A stretch of 64,000 nt of DNA from Paenibacillus cookii (GCF_018333375.1 NZ_BORW01000010.1:112084-176083); one strand, 5' to 3'; shown: positions 11,526 through 20,658, counted from the first letter of the stretch. The notes: generated by a model from the sequence alone, not told the origin. Numbers and translations are program-made.

Positions 11526-12482
11526 ATGACCCAAACAGAGCAGCTGCAGCATGTCAACCTGAAGGGCCGGGATTTGCTTGAGCTGGACGACTACTCCACG
11601 GAAGAGATCCAGTACCTGCTCGATCTGGCGATCGAACTGAAGCGCAAGCAAAAAAACGGCGAGGTTTACCAGCCGCTGAAAGGCAAAACGATCGGACTCA
11701 TTTTCGAAAAATCTTCCACCCGTACGCGGGTTTCCTTTGAAGTCGGGGCGTTCCAGCTTGGAGCGCACGCGCTCTTTTTAAGCAAAAACGACATCCAGCT
11801 CGGACGGGGCGAAATCATCAGCGATACCGCGCAGGTGCTTTCCCGTTACCTCGACGGCATCATGATCCGTACCTTCGGGCACAACAATGTGGTGGATCTG
11901 GCCAAATACGCTACCGTGCCGGTCATCAACGGGCTGAGCGATCTGGCGCATCCGTGCCAGGTGCTGGCGGATTACCAAACGATCCTCGAACATAAAGGCA
12001 AGCTGAAAGGCCTTAAGCTCGCGTACATCGGCGACGGCAACAACATGGCGCATTCCCTCATGATCGGCGGAGCGAAGCTGGGCGTGCATGTGTCCGTGGC
12101 CAGTCCGGAAGGATATGAGCCGGATGCGGAGGTCGTGAAGGCAAGCCGCGAAATCGCGAAGGAAACCGGCGCGCAAATCGTCGTAACGCGCAGCCCGCAG
12201 GAAGCGGTCAAAGACGCCGACGTCATCTATACGGACGTATGGGCAAGCATGGGCTTCGAGGAAGAGCAAAAGATCCGCGAGGCCGCTTTTAAGGACTATC
12301 AAGTAGACGAAGAGCTGGCGAAAGGCGCAAAAAGCGACTATCTGTTCATGCACTGCCTGCCCGCGCACCGCGGAGAGGAAGTCAGCGAAGGCGTCATCGA
12401 CGGCAAAAACTCGGTGATTTTCGATCAGGCCGAAAACCGCCTACACGCGCAGAAAGCATTGATGGCTGCGTTGATGGGGTAG
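11526..12482 (+). CDS. argF: Ornithine carbamoyltransferase
   Basis: 318 residues. It condenses ornithine with carbamoyl phosphate to citrulline. The carbamoyl-phosphate loop FEKSSTRTRVSFEVG, DLAHPCQVLADYQT and the ornithine/catalytic FMHCLPAHRGEEV are all intact. An upstream in-frame ATG at 11493 was set aside because AAGGAGG (11512-11518) is ideally placed for ATG 11526. The carbamoyl phosphate synthetase subunits (carAB/argAB type) found here in some bacilli are absent from the window. Confidence 0.97.
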   Translation: MTQTEQLQHVNLKGRDLLELDDYSTEEIQYLLDLAIELKRKQKNGEVYQPLKGKTIGLIFEKSSTRTRVSFEVGAFQLGAHALFLSKNDIQLGRGEIISDTAQVLSRYLDGIMIRTFGHNNVVDLAKYATVPVINGLSDLAHPCQVLADYQTILEHKGKLKGLKLAYIGDGNNMAHSLMIGGAKLGVHVSVASPEGYEPDAEVVKASREIAKETGAQIVVTRSPQEAVKDADVIYTDVWASMGFEEEQKIREAAFKDYQVDEELAKGAKSDYLFMHCLPAHRGEEVSEGVIDGKNSVIFDQAENRLHAQKALMAALMG

Positions 12483-12565
12483 AGAACGGCGATCGGAAGA
12501 ACGATACGTACCCGGAGCGGTCAACACGAGCGAAAATGTTCTATGGGTTAAAGACCCCATCACGA

Positions 12566-12571
12566 TATAAT
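12566..12571 (+). promoter_or_regulatory. Candidate -10 element upstream of argG
   Basis: TATAAT (12566-12571) lies about 20 bases before the argG ribosome binding site, with no good -35. Immediately upstream is an imperfect inverted repeat ATGGG/CCCAT (12543-12560). A secondary promoter or simple read-through from argF are both possible. Confidence 0.35.
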
Positions 12572-12605
12572 CAAACCATGAAGCATAAACGAAAGGAAGT
12601 TCATG

Positions 12606-13841
12606 ATGGCAAAAGAAAAAATCGTGCTCGCCTATTCCGGCGGGCTGGACACATCCATTATCCTCAAATGGCTCAAAGAAACTTACGACGCGGAAATTAT
12701 CGCTTTTACGGCGGATATCGGCCAGAAGGAAGAACTGGACGGCCTCGAAGCCAAGGCGCTTGCGACCGGTGCTTCCAAAGTATACATCGACGATTTGCGC
12801 GAGGAGTTCGCGAAGGACTTTATTTATCCGATGTTCCAAGCCGGCGCGCTGTATGAAGGCCAGTATTTGCTCGGCACAAGCATCGCGCGTCCATTGATCG
12901 CTAAACGCATGGTGGAGATCGCCCGCGCCGAAGGCGCCACCGCGATTGCGCACGGGGCAACGGGCAAAGGGAATGACCAGGTCCGTTTTGAGCTGGGCGT
13001 TGCCGCACTGGCTCCGGACATCGAAGTGATCGCGCCATGGCGCCTCGAGGAGTTCCGCAACGACTTCCCGGGCCGCGCCGAAATGATCGCTTTTGCCGAA
13101 AAACACGGCATTCCGGTTACCGCCTCTGCCGCCAAACCATACTCCATGGACCGCAACCTGCTGCATATCAGCTACGAAAGCGGCGTGCTGGAGGATCCTT
13201 GGTTCGATGCCAGCGCACCGGAAAACAAAGATATGTACCTTCTCAGCAACTCCCCCGAGGATGCGCCGGATGAAGCGGAATACCTCGAGCTCGAGTTCGT
13301 CCAAGGCAACTGCGTGGCGTTGAACGGCGAGCAGCTGAACCCGCTGCAGGTCATGGAAAAGCTGAACGAACTTGGCGGCAAACACGGCATCGGCCGCGTC
13401 GACATGGTGGAAAACCGCTTCGTCGGCATGAAAAGCCGCGGGGTGTACGAAACGCCGGGCGGAACGATTTTGTTCACCGCTCACCGCAAAATGGAATCCA
13501 TCACGATGGACCGCGAAGTGATGAACCTGCGCGACAGCCTCATTACGCGTTACAGCACGCTCGTATACAACGGTTTCTGGTTTGCGCCGGAACGCCTTGC
13601 TTTGCAGGCGCTGGTGACCGAAAGCCAAAAGAACGTTACCGGAACGGTGCGCGTGAAGCTCTATAAAGGCAATATCATCGCCGCGGGCGTCAAAAGTCCG
13701 GTCAGCTTGTACAACCCGGATATCGCAACGATGGAAGCCGATCCGACGCAAGCGTACGATCAAGGGGATGCAACGGGCTTTATCCGCTTGAACGCGCTTC
13801 GCCTCAAAGTGGGCACGGGCGTGGAGCAGAACAACAAATAG
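12606..13841 (+). CDS. argG: Argininosuccinate synthase
   Basis: 411 residues. It joins citrulline and aspartate with ATP. The N-terminal PP-loop [32 protein letters not shown] and the citrulline-binding [18 protein letters not shown] are present. Two adjacent ATGs (12603, 12606) are possible; AAAGGAAG (12592-12599) fits 12606 better and family members begin [13 protein letters not shown]. It is followed by argH and continues the pathway in order. Confidence 0.97.
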   Translation: MAKEKIVLAYSGGLDTSIILKWLKETYDAEIIAFTADIGQKEELDGLEAKALATGASKVYIDDLREEFAKDFIYPMFQAGALYEGQYLLGTSIARPLIAKRMVEIARAEGATAIAHGATGKGNDQVRFELGVAALAPDIEVIAPWRLEEFRNDFPGRAEMIAFAEKHGIPVTASAAKPYSMDRNLLHISYESGVLEDPWFDASAPENKDMYLLSNSPEDAPDEAEYLELEFVQGNCVALNGEQLNPLQVMEKLNELGGKHGIGRVDMVENRFVGMKSRGVYETPGGTILFTAHRKMESITMDREVMNLRDSLITRYSTLVYNGFWFAPERLALQALVTESQKNVTGTVRVKLYKGNIIAAGVKSPVSLYNPDIATMEADPTQAYDQGDATGFIRLNALRLKVGTGVEQNNK

Positions 13842-13938
13842 GACCATGAACCGCGCAAGCGTAACGGCGATGACGGCCGCTGCTTTTCATTCATGAGAAG
13901 GAGCGGCCCTCTGCCGTATCAGAGAGGAGAGAACATTC

Positions 13939-15342
13939 GTGAGTAAATTGTGGGGAGGGCGCTTTACGAAGCAAACCAACCATTTGGTGGACGAGTATAC
14001 CGCTTCGATCGGGTTTGACCAAAAGCTGGCCGAAGAAGACATTCAAGGGAGCCTGGCGCATGTGACGATGCTGGGCAAATGCGGGATTTTGCCGCAGGAG
14101 GACGTGGAAACGATCAAAGGCGGCCTGAACAAGGTGCTTGAAAAAATCCGCAAGGGCGAAATCGAGTTTTCGGTGTCGGACGAAGATATCCATATGAACG
14201 TGGAAAAAAACCTGATCGCCGAAATCGGCCCGGTTGGGGGCAAGCTGCATACGGGCCGCAGCCGCAACGACCAGGTGGCCACCGATATGCACCTGTACCT
14301 GCGCAAACGCGTGGTGGAGCTGTCCGGCATGCTCTATGAGCTGCAAAAATCGCTGATCGGGCAAGCCCGCGACAACCTGGATACGATCGTGCCGGGATAT
14401 ACGCATTTGCAGCGGGCGCAGCCGATCCTGTTCGCCCATCACTTGATGGCATACGTATCGATGTTCCAGCGCGACATTGAGCGCCTGATGGACAGCTACA
14501 AGCGCATCAACGTGCTGCCGCTCGGCGCCGGGGCGTTGGCCGGAACGACGTTCCCGATCGACCGCCATTTCGTGGCGGAGCAGCTGCAGTTCGACCGCGT
14601 CTACGAAAACAGCCTGGACGCTGTCAGCGACCGCGACTTTATTCTGGAGTTTCTGTCCCACGCTTCTATCATCATGATGCATCTGTCCCGCTTGTCGGAG
14701 GAGCTTGTGCTGTGGAGCAGCACCGAGTTTAACTTCATCGAGCTGGACGACGCGTTTTGTACCGGCAGCAGCATCATGCCGCAGAAGAAAAATCCCGACG
14801 TGCCGGAGCTCGTCCGCGGCAAAACCGGCCGCGTCTACGGCAACCTGATGGGGCTTCTGACGGTGCTGAAGTCGCTGCCGCTTGCCTACAACAAGGATAT
14901 GCAGGAAGACAAGGAAGGCATGTTCGACACGGTGGCGACGCTCGAAGGCGCCCTGCAGCTGTTCGCGCCGATGATCGCCACGATGAAGGTCAACAAATCG
15001 CGGATGCGCGAAGCGGTCAACAAGGATTTCTCCAACGCGACGGACATCGCCGATTTCCTCGTAGGCAAAGGCCTCCCGTTCCGCCAGGCGCATGAAGTGA
15101 TCGGGAAAACGGTGCTGTACTGCATCCAGAACGGCAAATATTTGCTCGACCTGACGCTGGAAGAATTCAAGCAGTTTTCTCCGCTTTTCGACGACGCGAT
15201 TTACGAGGTGCTGCAGCCGGAGACGGTCGTGAACGCCCGCAACGTATACGGCGGCACGGCTACGGAGCAGGTGGCGGATGCCATCAAGCGCAGCGAGGTG
15301 CTGCTGCGGATGACGGAGCAGTGGCTGGAAGAACATCAATAA
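13939..15342 (+). CDS. argH: Argininosuccinate lyase
   Basis: 467 residues, fumarase/aspartase superfamily. It cleaves argininosuccinate to arginine and fumarate, the last step. The superfamily signature [19 protein letters not shown] carries the catalytic serine loop. [18 protein letters not shown] and [17 protein letters not shown] are the other two conserved regions. The GTG start at 13939 follows GAGAGGAGA. It is the final gene of the arg cluster, closed by a strong terminator. Confidence 0.97.
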   Translation: MSKLWGGRFTKQTNHLVDEYTASIGFDQKLAEEDIQGSLAHVTMLGKCGILPQEDVETIKGGLNKVLEKIRKGEIEFSVSDEDIHMNVEKNLIAEIGPVGGKLHTGRSRNDQVATDMHLYLRKRVVELSGMLYELQKSLIGQARDNLDTIVPGYTHLQRAQPILFAHHLMAYVSMFQRDIERLMDSYKRINVLPLGAGALAGTTFPIDRHFVAEQLQFDRVYENSLDAVSDRDFILEFLSHASIIMMHLSRLSEELVLWSSTEFNFIELDDAFCTGSSIMPQKKNPDVPELVRGKTGRVYGNLMGLLTVLKSLPLAYNKDMQEDKEGMFDTVATLEGALQLFAPMIATMKVNKSRMREAVNKDFSNATDIADFLVGKGLPFRQAHEVIGKTVLYCIQNGKYLLDLTLEEFKQFSPLFDDAIYEVLQPETVVNARNVYGGTATEQVADAIKRSEVLLRMTEQWLEEHQ

Positions 15343-15358
15343 AAGGCATTGGGTAAGG

Positions 15359-15395
15359 GAAAGCCGTTCTCTCTAATCGTGAGAGCGGCTTTTTT
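15359..15395 (+). terminator. Terminator of the arg cluster
   Basis: AAGCCGTTCTC pairs with GAGAGCGGCTT around an 8-9 base loop, followed by T6. Confidence 0.9.
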
Positions 15396-15520
15396 GGCTG
15401 TTAAAAAAGGATAAGCTTCACGAAGCGATCCGCCTTGGATCCTAGGATAAATAACCGTTTACAAATGGATGCGAGTAAGTTATCATCATATCAAATTTAG
15501 GAAAAATTGGTGCATATGGT

Positions 15521-16642
15521 ATGAGCGATCTGAATATCAGGCTAAACTATCATAGCTTCCTGGAAGAGATTAAAAACGACTTTGACCCCATTATCAAGAA
15601 AATGCGGGAGCAGGACTTCGATGGCTGGAGGGGACAAGCTTGGAAAGGGCCGCTAAAGAAGCTGAAAAACACGTTTAAATCAGCGGGTACCTTGGCCAAA
15701 ATCAAATGGGCGGGTTTGCCGCTTATCGGGCCTGTTATAGCGGGCGTTGGCGGCTATTTAGCCCATATCCCTCTTTGGGGCATGATCAGTGCAGCGGCGT
15801 TCATCATCATGATCACTTACTGGATCCTCGTTTGCAGATTCACGAATGAAATGGCCTCGATTGCCAGCGAACATTTTCATGTGGGCGCCTTTAAAGCCAA
15901 AAAACCGAAAGAGTATGCGCTATGGGCCGCCTTTCGTCATAGCGGGGCCACATTTAATGGGCTATATGCCTTCATGACGCCGCTTCTTATCGATGCTTCC
16001 AAAACGGATGTAAGCATCGAGCAAATTTTGAACTATGCCAAGGGACAACAGGATTTTTTGCAGGCGAATATCGATACATACAAGGAAGAACGGGCATTTT
16101 TGCTGAGCGAAATTGAAAAAAACGAAAAATACGTGTTATATCTTATCGATTTATTGAAGTCGATCAATACGGCGATCTATCGAATCGCAAACGGGGTCAT
16201 GAATTTTTCGGAGCTTGATTTTATTTCCGCGTATACGATCTACGAAGTAAGGGGAGACAAGCTTTATAAATTCGTCGATAAGGGCACGACCGGCAGCAGC
16301 CCTGAGCAATTTGAGATCAACAAGGAAAATGCGCTGCGGTATGCTGTCGTGGATGCGGCGATGTCTTCGGACGGCGACCCTAGATATAATTTGTCTTCTC
16401 CAGGCAGAAATGTCGTTTCATATCGGATGAAGATGTTTAATCAAGCCGTATGGATTTGGAATTTTCACTTTGATGACGGCAATGACAGAGCGTTGTCCCT
16501 CACACTTTCCCATGATATTATAGATATAAGGGAAGTGTATCGATTGGTTCATGCCTTTTGCTTGATTTTGCAGAAGGAAATGCTTCGGGAGAAGGAGATG
16601 ACTCAAAGTGGCGACTCCTATGACAAAACCTATCAAAATTGA
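15521..16642 (+). CDS. Unrecognised membrane-associated protein, 373 residues
   Basis: I do not recognise the family. A basic N-terminal region (about 1-60, many Lys/Trp) leads into two hydrophobic segments (about 65-80 and 85-108; GPVIAGVGGYLAHIPLW, then AAAFIIMITYWILVC). A long soluble part follows with a charged, probably coiled helix near 170-205 (ILNYAKGQQDFLQANIDTYK and beyond) and a mixed C-terminal domain. The AT content is higher than that of the arg genes, which may mean recent acquisition. The start at ATG 15521 has only a weak ribosome binding site. Its 3' end overlaps the start of the next small gene by 35 bases, suggesting coupled translation. Confidence 0.7.
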   Translation: MSDLNIRLNYHSFLEEIKNDFDPIIKKMREQDFDGWRGQAWKGPLKKLKNTFKSAGTLAKIKWAGLPLIGPVIAGVGGYLAHIPLWGMISAAAFIIMITYWILVCRFTNEMASIASEHFHVGAFKAKKPKEYALWAAFRHSGATFNGLYAFMTPLLIDASKTDVSIEQILNYAKGQQDFLQANIDTYKEERAFLLSEIEKNEKYVLYLIDLLKSINTAIYRIANGVMNFSELDFISAYTIYEVRGDKLYKFVDKGTTGSSPEQFEINKENALRYAVVDAAMSSDGDPRYNLSSPGRNVVSYRMKMFNQAVWIWNFHFDDGNDRALSLTLSHDIIDIREVYRLVHAFCLILQKEMLREKEMTQSGDSYDKTYQN

Positions 16643-16775
16643 ATTTACGTCCCAAAAGGAGATTACAAAGGCGAATCGCGAGCGTCGACAAGACGTGTTA
16701 AAGGCCCTTCAAATCATTCGCAAGGGTCAAAGCGAGGCGGCTGCATCCTTAGCGGCCGAGAAAAACGATAAATAA
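16608..16775 (+). CDS. Small basic protein, paralogue of the next small gene
   Basis: 55 residues from GTG 16608 (GAAGGAG at 16591-16597, spacing 10). It can also start at ATG 16620. Core: KPIKIEFTSQKEITKANRER. It is rich in Lys/Arg/Gln with no membrane segment. In 29 aligned residues it shares 14 identities with the small protein at 16855-17001, so the two are probable paralogues. It overlaps the end of the membrane protein gene in another frame. Function unknown. Confidence 0.6.
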   Translation: MATPMTKPIKIEFTSQKEITKANRERRQDVLKALQIIRKGQSEAAASLAAEKNDK

Positions 16776-16814
16776 GATAAATAACTTGATAGAATAGTAT
16801 AGATTTGATAGATC

Positions 16815-16854
16815 AAGACCATCCTGATGCTAAAAGAACAAGGATGGTCTTTTT
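16815..16854 (+). terminator. Terminator between two small paralogous genes
   Basis: The stem AAGACCATCC/GGATGGTCTT has a 17-base loop and a T5 tail. The 3' arm contains AGGA (16841-16844), the only plausible Shine-Dalgarno for ATG 16855, so folding would hide it. Confidence 0.8.
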
Positions 16855-17001
16855 ATGATGAAAAACAAAAAGGTAATTCCTTTTCCGGTCAATAAGCCTA
16901 AGAAAGTTACTTTTAAAAGCCAAGAGCAGATTACGAACGAAAACAGGATGCGCAGAGAGGCTATATTGAAGGGGTTTTCGAAAAATAATCATCATCGCTA
17001 G
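16855..17001 (+). CDS. Small basic protein, paralogue of the preceding small gene
   Basis: 48 residues beginning MMKNKKVIPFPVNKPKKVTF and containing KSQEQITNENRMRREAILKG. The match to the 55-residue neighbour (KPxKxxFxSQxxITxxNRxRR) across the terminator supports real coding. The ribosome binding site lies inside the terminator hairpin. The 3' 41 bases overlap the end of the opposite-strand DUF488 gene. Function unknown. Confidence 0.5.
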   Translation: MMKNKKVIPFPVNKPKKVTFKSQEQITNENRMRREAILKGFSKNNHHR

Positions 17002-17362
17002 ATGGCATCTGCTCCAAATATTCCTTCAGCACCACGGCATGGTTAAACTGCCGGTCTTTTGCGGCATACAGCAGCGTGACCGTTCCCGATGCCGCCCAGC
17101 CGCGAATCTTTTCCAAAGAAGCTTGGGCCGTCTCATCGGATAATTCGGCTTCGTAACGCGCTTTGAATTCCGCGAATCTTTCCGGCCGATGCCCGAACCA
17201 GGTGCGCAGGCTTGGGCTTGGCGTAATTTCCTTCATCCAGGCCGCGATTTGCGCTTTTTCCTTCGTTACTCCCCTAGGCCAGATCCGGTCCACCAAAATC
17301 CGCTGTCCGTCCGTATCTTCGGCAGGGTCATAAATCCGTTTGATCTGTATCATGTTCACCAT
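16961..17362 (-). CDS. DUF488 family protein (YeaO-like)
   Basis: 133 residues. The N-terminal IQIKRIYDPAEDTDGQRILV, then RIWPRGVTKEK and TPSPSLRTWFGHRPERFAEF, are hallmarks of this small family of uncharacterised cytoplasmic proteins. Near the C-terminus, GTVTLLYAAKDRQFNHAVVL matches the usual end. A tail of about 20 residues (EQMPSSDDDYFSKTPSI) goes beyond the typical stop. The start could be ATG 17362 or 17353; AAGGGGAG serves either. It is a single gene, convergent with the small-protein cluster. Confidence 0.85.
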   Translation of the reverse strand: MVNMIQIKRIYDPAEDTDGQRILVDRIWPRGVTKEKAQIAAWMKEITPSPSLRTWFGHRPERFAEFKARYEAELSDETAQASLEKIRGWAASGTVTLLYAAKDRQFNHAVVLKEYLEQMPSSDDDYFSKTPSI

Positions 17363-17554
17363 GCTCCCCTTATTGCTTTGCGTTAGCGCTTTAGCGCTGC
17401 CCGCGCCTCGGCCTCCGTCGTATGTGTTACTTCATATATATCCCGAAAGCGAAATTTAAGCAAACCCTGCAGGTTTCATTCCGGACGGAAAAAGGACGAT
17501 GTCGCTACGATGAAGGGAGGACAGCGGCGAATAGCTTCACGGATCGGTGCAGGG

Positions 17555-18568
17555 TTATGCTCGGACATCCAGATCGGGAACGCCCCAGCGCACGACCAGT
17601 CCCGCGTGGGTCAACCCGCCGCCGAATCCGTATAGAAGGAGCGTGTCGCCGTATTTCAGCTTCTGCTCCCGCACGCCGAGGCCGAGCGACAGCGGGATGG
17701 ATGCGGCGGATGTATTCCCCATATATTCCACGCTGTAGAGCGTTTTTTCGATGGGAATGCCGGTTTTCTCGCAAATGGACTCGATCATTCGAAGGTTGAC
17801 GCTGTGAGGCACGAACCAGTCGATATCCGCGGTCGTCATGCCGGCATGCGGCAAAAGCTCCGCGATTCCCGAGGAGACCGTTCGCACGGCCCATTTATAC
17901 ACCTCTCGTCCGTTTTGCACGATGTTTCCTTGGCCCGCAAGCGGTTGGCCTTTTAATGTATTGGACATCCCGGCACGGTAGAGGTGGACCCCGCCGCTGC
18001 CGTCCGTGCCTTGAAGGGACGCGATGAAGCCGGGACGGGCTTCGTCCGCTTCGACCAGTACCGCGCCCGCGCCGTCCCCGAACAGAATGCATGTCGTCCG
18101 ATCCGTATAATCCGTCACCTTGGACAGCGTTTCACCGCCGACGACCAGCACCTTGCGGTGCAGCCCGGCGCTAATAAGCCCGTTTGCCAGATGCAGGCCG
18201 TAAGCGAACCCTGCGCAAGTCGCGTTCAAGTCGAATGCCCCGGTGCTTCGGATGTTAAAATGCTCCTGAATCAAACACGCCACGCTGGGGAACGGGTAGT
18301 CCGGCGTCGTGGTGGCGACGATGATCAAATCGACATCCTCCACGGTTTTGCCGTAGGTCCGCATTAAGTCATCGACCGCCCGGATGCACAGGTCCGAAGT
18401 AAACTCTTGCTCGGCGCTGATCCGACGCTCCCTCATGCCGGTCCGCTGCACGATCCATTCGTCGTTCGTCTCCACGAGTTTTTCCAAATCCGCATTCGTT
18501 AATCTTTTGTCCGGCACATAGGTGCCGATGGCCGTAATAGCCGCTTTGGATATTGCGTTACTGATCAT
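17555..18568 (-). CDS. fabH: Beta-ketoacyl-ACP synthase III (FabH)
   Basis: 337 residues, thiolase fold. It condenses a CoA-linked starter with malonyl-ACP to begin fatty acid synthesis; bacilli favour branched starters. The Cys-His-Asn triad is visible: Cys in DLNATCAGFAYGLHLANG (about 113), His in DWFVPHSVNLRMI and Asn in VEYMGNTSAASIPLSL. GGGLTHAGLVVRWG closes the fold. AAGGAGG precedes the ATG at 18568. It stands alone, not next to fabF or other fab genes, so it may be a second FabH copy. The upstream FapR-like operator places it in the lipid regulon. Confidence 0.95.
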   Translation of the reverse strand: MISNAISKAAITAIGTYVPDKRLTNADLEKLVETNDEWIVQRTGMRERRISAEQEFTSDLCIRAVDDLMRTYGKTVEDVDLIIVATTTPDYPFPSVACLIQEHFNIRSTGAFDLNATCAGFAYGLHLANGLISAGLHRKVLVVGGETLSKVTDYTDRTTCILFGDGAGAVLVEADEARPGFIASLQGTDGSGGVHLYRAGMSNTLKGQPLAGQGNIVQNGREVYKWAVRTVSSGIAELLPHAGMTTADIDWFVPHSVNLRMIESICEKTGIPIEKTLYSVEYMGNTSAASIPLSLGLGVREQKLKYGDTLLLYGFGGGLTHAGLVVRWGVPDLDVRA

Positions 18569-18636
18569 GGTTTTTCCTCCTTACGGATAATGGACAAGCC
18601 GATAAACCGGGAAAGCGGGTGAGATTAATATCAAGT

Positions 18637-18681
18637 ATTAGGACTTGGTACTAATTATATGCAAAACGAGTTCGAATTCAA
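18637..18681 (-). promoter_or_regulatory. fabH promoter with FapR-like operator
   Basis: On the minus strand TTGAAT (18676-18681) and TATAAT (18654-18659) are 16 bases apart. Directly downstream, covering the start point, is ATTAGTACCAAGTCCTAAT (18637-18655). It is a near-palindrome whose better half ATTAGTACC is the half-site recalled for the malonyl-CoA-responsive repressor FapR. Confidence 0.75.
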
Positions 18682-18703
18682 CCTTTTTATTTCATGGCAA
18701 AAC

Positions 18704-18724
18704 AAAAAGCCCTTTTTGAAGGGC
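18704..18724 (-). terminator. Terminator downstream of the AraC-type gene
   Basis: On the minus strand GCCCTT and AAGGGC flank a four-base loop, followed by T5. The spacer 18725-18866 holds no gene I can support. Confidence 0.75.
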
Positions 18725-18866
18725 CTCTTTTGACAAAGGCAGTCCGATTCGTGGCGAGAGCGGCTCGATCAAATGAACGGCGTGCAGAAACCGGTTGAGC
18801 ATCGCTACGGCTTGAGCGCGGGCAGGATCAGCCCGGAAGGCGAATGTAAGCATGGGGATGTCGATT

Positions 18867-19643
18867 TCATGGACGGTAATCTTTCGGACACACGGAGAAC
18901 TGCTTTTTAAATAGTCTGGAAAAGTGATTGTAGTTGGAAAATCCGACCTCGAGGGCCGCTTCGCCGGCCGTCTTTTTCATATGCCGGATCAGCAGGGCCG
19001 CCTGTTGGATTCGCATCCGGTTGCGGTATTCGAGGATGGATAGTCCGGTCTCCTGTTTGAACAGATGGGATAATCGCGAAGGGGATAGCGCAACCGACCG
19101 GGCGAGCTCCTCGACGGTGATGTCTTCGGCCATGTGGCGGGTAAGCCAATGCAGTGCTGTCTGCACGCGCGGATCGAGCGGGGAATGCAGGCTTTCGCAG
19201 GATAACAGCAGCACTTCCCGAATGGCGTTCTGGCATAAAAATTCCCACATGCCTGCCCGTTCCCTGGAATCATGAAGCAGGTTCCGAAATGCATGGCCGA
19301 TCCGCACACGGTAATATTCGCTGGAGATGCTTTGATTCCACACCTCAACCTGGGGAAGATAACCGATCTCGGGCAATCCTTGAAAATGGGACCAGAAAAA
19401 TCGCCACCGTTGTCCCGGCATCGTTCCGTATTGATGGGGGACGCCGCTCCGCAGAAGCGTCACATCTCCTTCCGTGCATTCTTTTCGGCCTTGGGGCGTC
19501 TGAAAATAACCGCCGCCGCTGACGGTATAGAGAAGCAGCCAGTCGGACATGCCGTCGGGGCGTCTCACCATATAAGCGTCGGATTCGTCGTAATATCCAC
19601 CGAAAATATATCCGGAATCGGCGGTATGATGAGCGAATTTCAT
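18867..19643 (-). CDS. AraC family transcriptional regulator
   Basis: 258 residues. The N-terminal cupin-like sensing domain (about 1-150; contains GVPHQYGTMPGQRWRFFWSH) precedes two helix-turn-helix motifs (about 165-258; TVEELARSVALSPSRLSHLF and AGEAALEVGFSNYNHFSRLF). The pattern is that of sugar-responsive AraC activators of Paenibacillus. A longer in-frame opening to 19709 exists, but GGAGGAGGG lies before ATG 19643. It is divergent from the PhyH-type gene, which is the likely target. Confidence 0.92.
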   Translation of the reverse strand: MKFAHHTADSGYIFGGYYDESDAYMVRRPDGMSDWLLLYTVSGGGYFQTPQGRKECTEGDVTLLRSGVPHQYGTMPGQRWRFFWSHFQGLPEIGYLPQVEVWNQSISSEYYRVRIGHAFRNLLHDSRERAGMWEFLCQNAIREVLLLSCESLHSPLDPRVQTALHWLTRHMAEDITVEELARSVALSPSRLSHLFKQETGLSILEYRNRMRIQQAALLIRHMKKTAGEAALEVGFSNYNHFSRLFKKQFSVCPKDYRP

Positions 19644-19773
19644 ATTTTTCCCAACCCTCCTCCGTTGATCGCAAAACAGGACCGGACCGATTCCGGCGGC
19701 CATTTGCATGACAGCAGAATCGGATGAGATTTAAGCAGAAAGCTTACTGTTTTCGTTTGTCTTCGCAAGCTAC

Positions 19774-19790
19774 AATGAACATAGTTCATT
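19774..19790. promoter_or_regulatory. Palindrome next to the PhyH gene -10 element
   Basis: AATGAAC-ATA-GTTCATT is a perfect inverted repeat with 7-base arms, directly after a -10-like TACAAT (19771-19776) and 28 bases before the PhyH start. It could be the operator of the divergent AraC regulator, or of another repressor. Confidence 0.45.
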
Positions 19791-19817
19791 TCAATATCCT
19801 TGTAAAGGAGCGAACTT

Positions 19818-20627
19818 ATGGGCCCAAGCGGAAAAGGATTGTCGCCGGACCAGATGGCGTTTTTTCAAGCGGAAGGGTATTTGATCGTCAAAGGGTTGTT
19901 CGAGCCCGGAGAGCTGGACGACATTCGCAGCACGTTCGAGAGAATCGGCGAAACGACGGTGCAGGGGCATTTTGAGCCCGTGTTCGACCCGGACAACCCG
20001 GATCCTCTCAAAAGGTATCCGCGCGTCATGCATCCGCATCGATTCAATCCAACGGCCATGAAATACATGCTGCACAAACCGGTGATGGATGTGCTGGAGA
20101 ATCTGTATGGGGAACCCGCGCTGGCGGCGCAAAGCATGTATTATTACAAACCTCCAGGATCAAGGGGGCAGGCGCTTCACCAGGACAATTTCTATTTGAA
20201 GGTGGAACCTGGCAACTGCATTGCCGCATGGACGGCGATTGATGCCGCCGACGAGGAAAACGGCTGTTTGTTGGTCGTTCCGAAAACCAGCGGTTATGAA
20301 GTGGTATGCCCCGAACTGGCTGACGAGAAGGAATCGTTTACCACCCATTACGTCAAACCGCCCAAAGACAAAAAAGCCGTTCCGGCCGTCATGGACGAAG
20401 GCGACGTGCTGTTTTTCAACGGGAATCTGATCCACGGGTCGTACCGCAACAAATCCAAGGACCGTTTCCGGCACGCGTTCATATGCCATTATGCCAATGC
20501 ATCCGCGGTTCGAATCGGAGCCTTCTACCGCCCGCTGTACGCGGCGGACGGTTCCGAAGTGATGCTGGAGGCGAATCCGGACGGCGGGCCGTGCGGGAAC
20601 GAGTTCGACGTTTTATACCCGCATTGA
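19818..20627 (+). CDS. Phytanoyl-CoA dioxygenase (PhyH) family protein
   Basis: 269 residues, double-stranded beta-helix Fe(II)/2-oxoglutarate oxygenase. The metal ligands appear as HxD in ALHQDNFYLKVEPG (about residue 121) and the distal His in FNGNLIHGSYRNKSKDRFRH (about 200), followed by the 2-oxoglutarate-binding Arg. The N-terminus QMAFFQAEGYLIVKGLFEP is typical of the family. The substrate is unknown; members hydroxylate small metabolites. AAAGGAG precedes ATG 19818. It is divergent from an AraC regulator, so probably substrate-induced. Confidence 0.9.
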   Translation: MGPSGKGLSPDQMAFFQAEGYLIVKGLFEPGELDDIRSTFERIGETTVQGHFEPVFDPDNPDPLKRYPRVMHPHRFNPTAMKYMLHKPVMDVLENLYGEPALAAQSMYYYKPPGSRGQALHQDNFYLKVEPGNCIAAWTAIDAADEENGCLLVVPKTSGYEVVCPELADEKESFTTHYVKPPKDKKAVPAVMDEGDVLFFNGNLIHGSYRNKSKDRFRHAFICHYANASAVRIGAFYRPLYAADGSEVMLEANPDGGPCGNEFDVLYPH

Positions 20628-20658
20628 CGAAGACATTTTGCATACGCAGATAAAGCTG

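Noticed and set aside
15521..17001. A toxin-antitoxin or phage remnant reading of the membrane protein and small proteins
   Set aside because: No toxin, antitoxin or phage motif was seen; the idea rests only on gene size and base composition.
17422..17799. A 125-codon plus-strand frame overlapping the end of fabH
   Set aside because: Arg/Pro-rich shadow of the fabH coding sequence without a ribosome binding site.
18692..18853. A 53-codon minus-strand reading frame after the AraC gene (contains ARAQAVAMLNRFLHAVHLIE), reminiscent of an SLH-type remnant
   Set aside because: No ribosome binding site, it runs through the AraC terminator, and the similarity is too short to call a gene or pseudogene.
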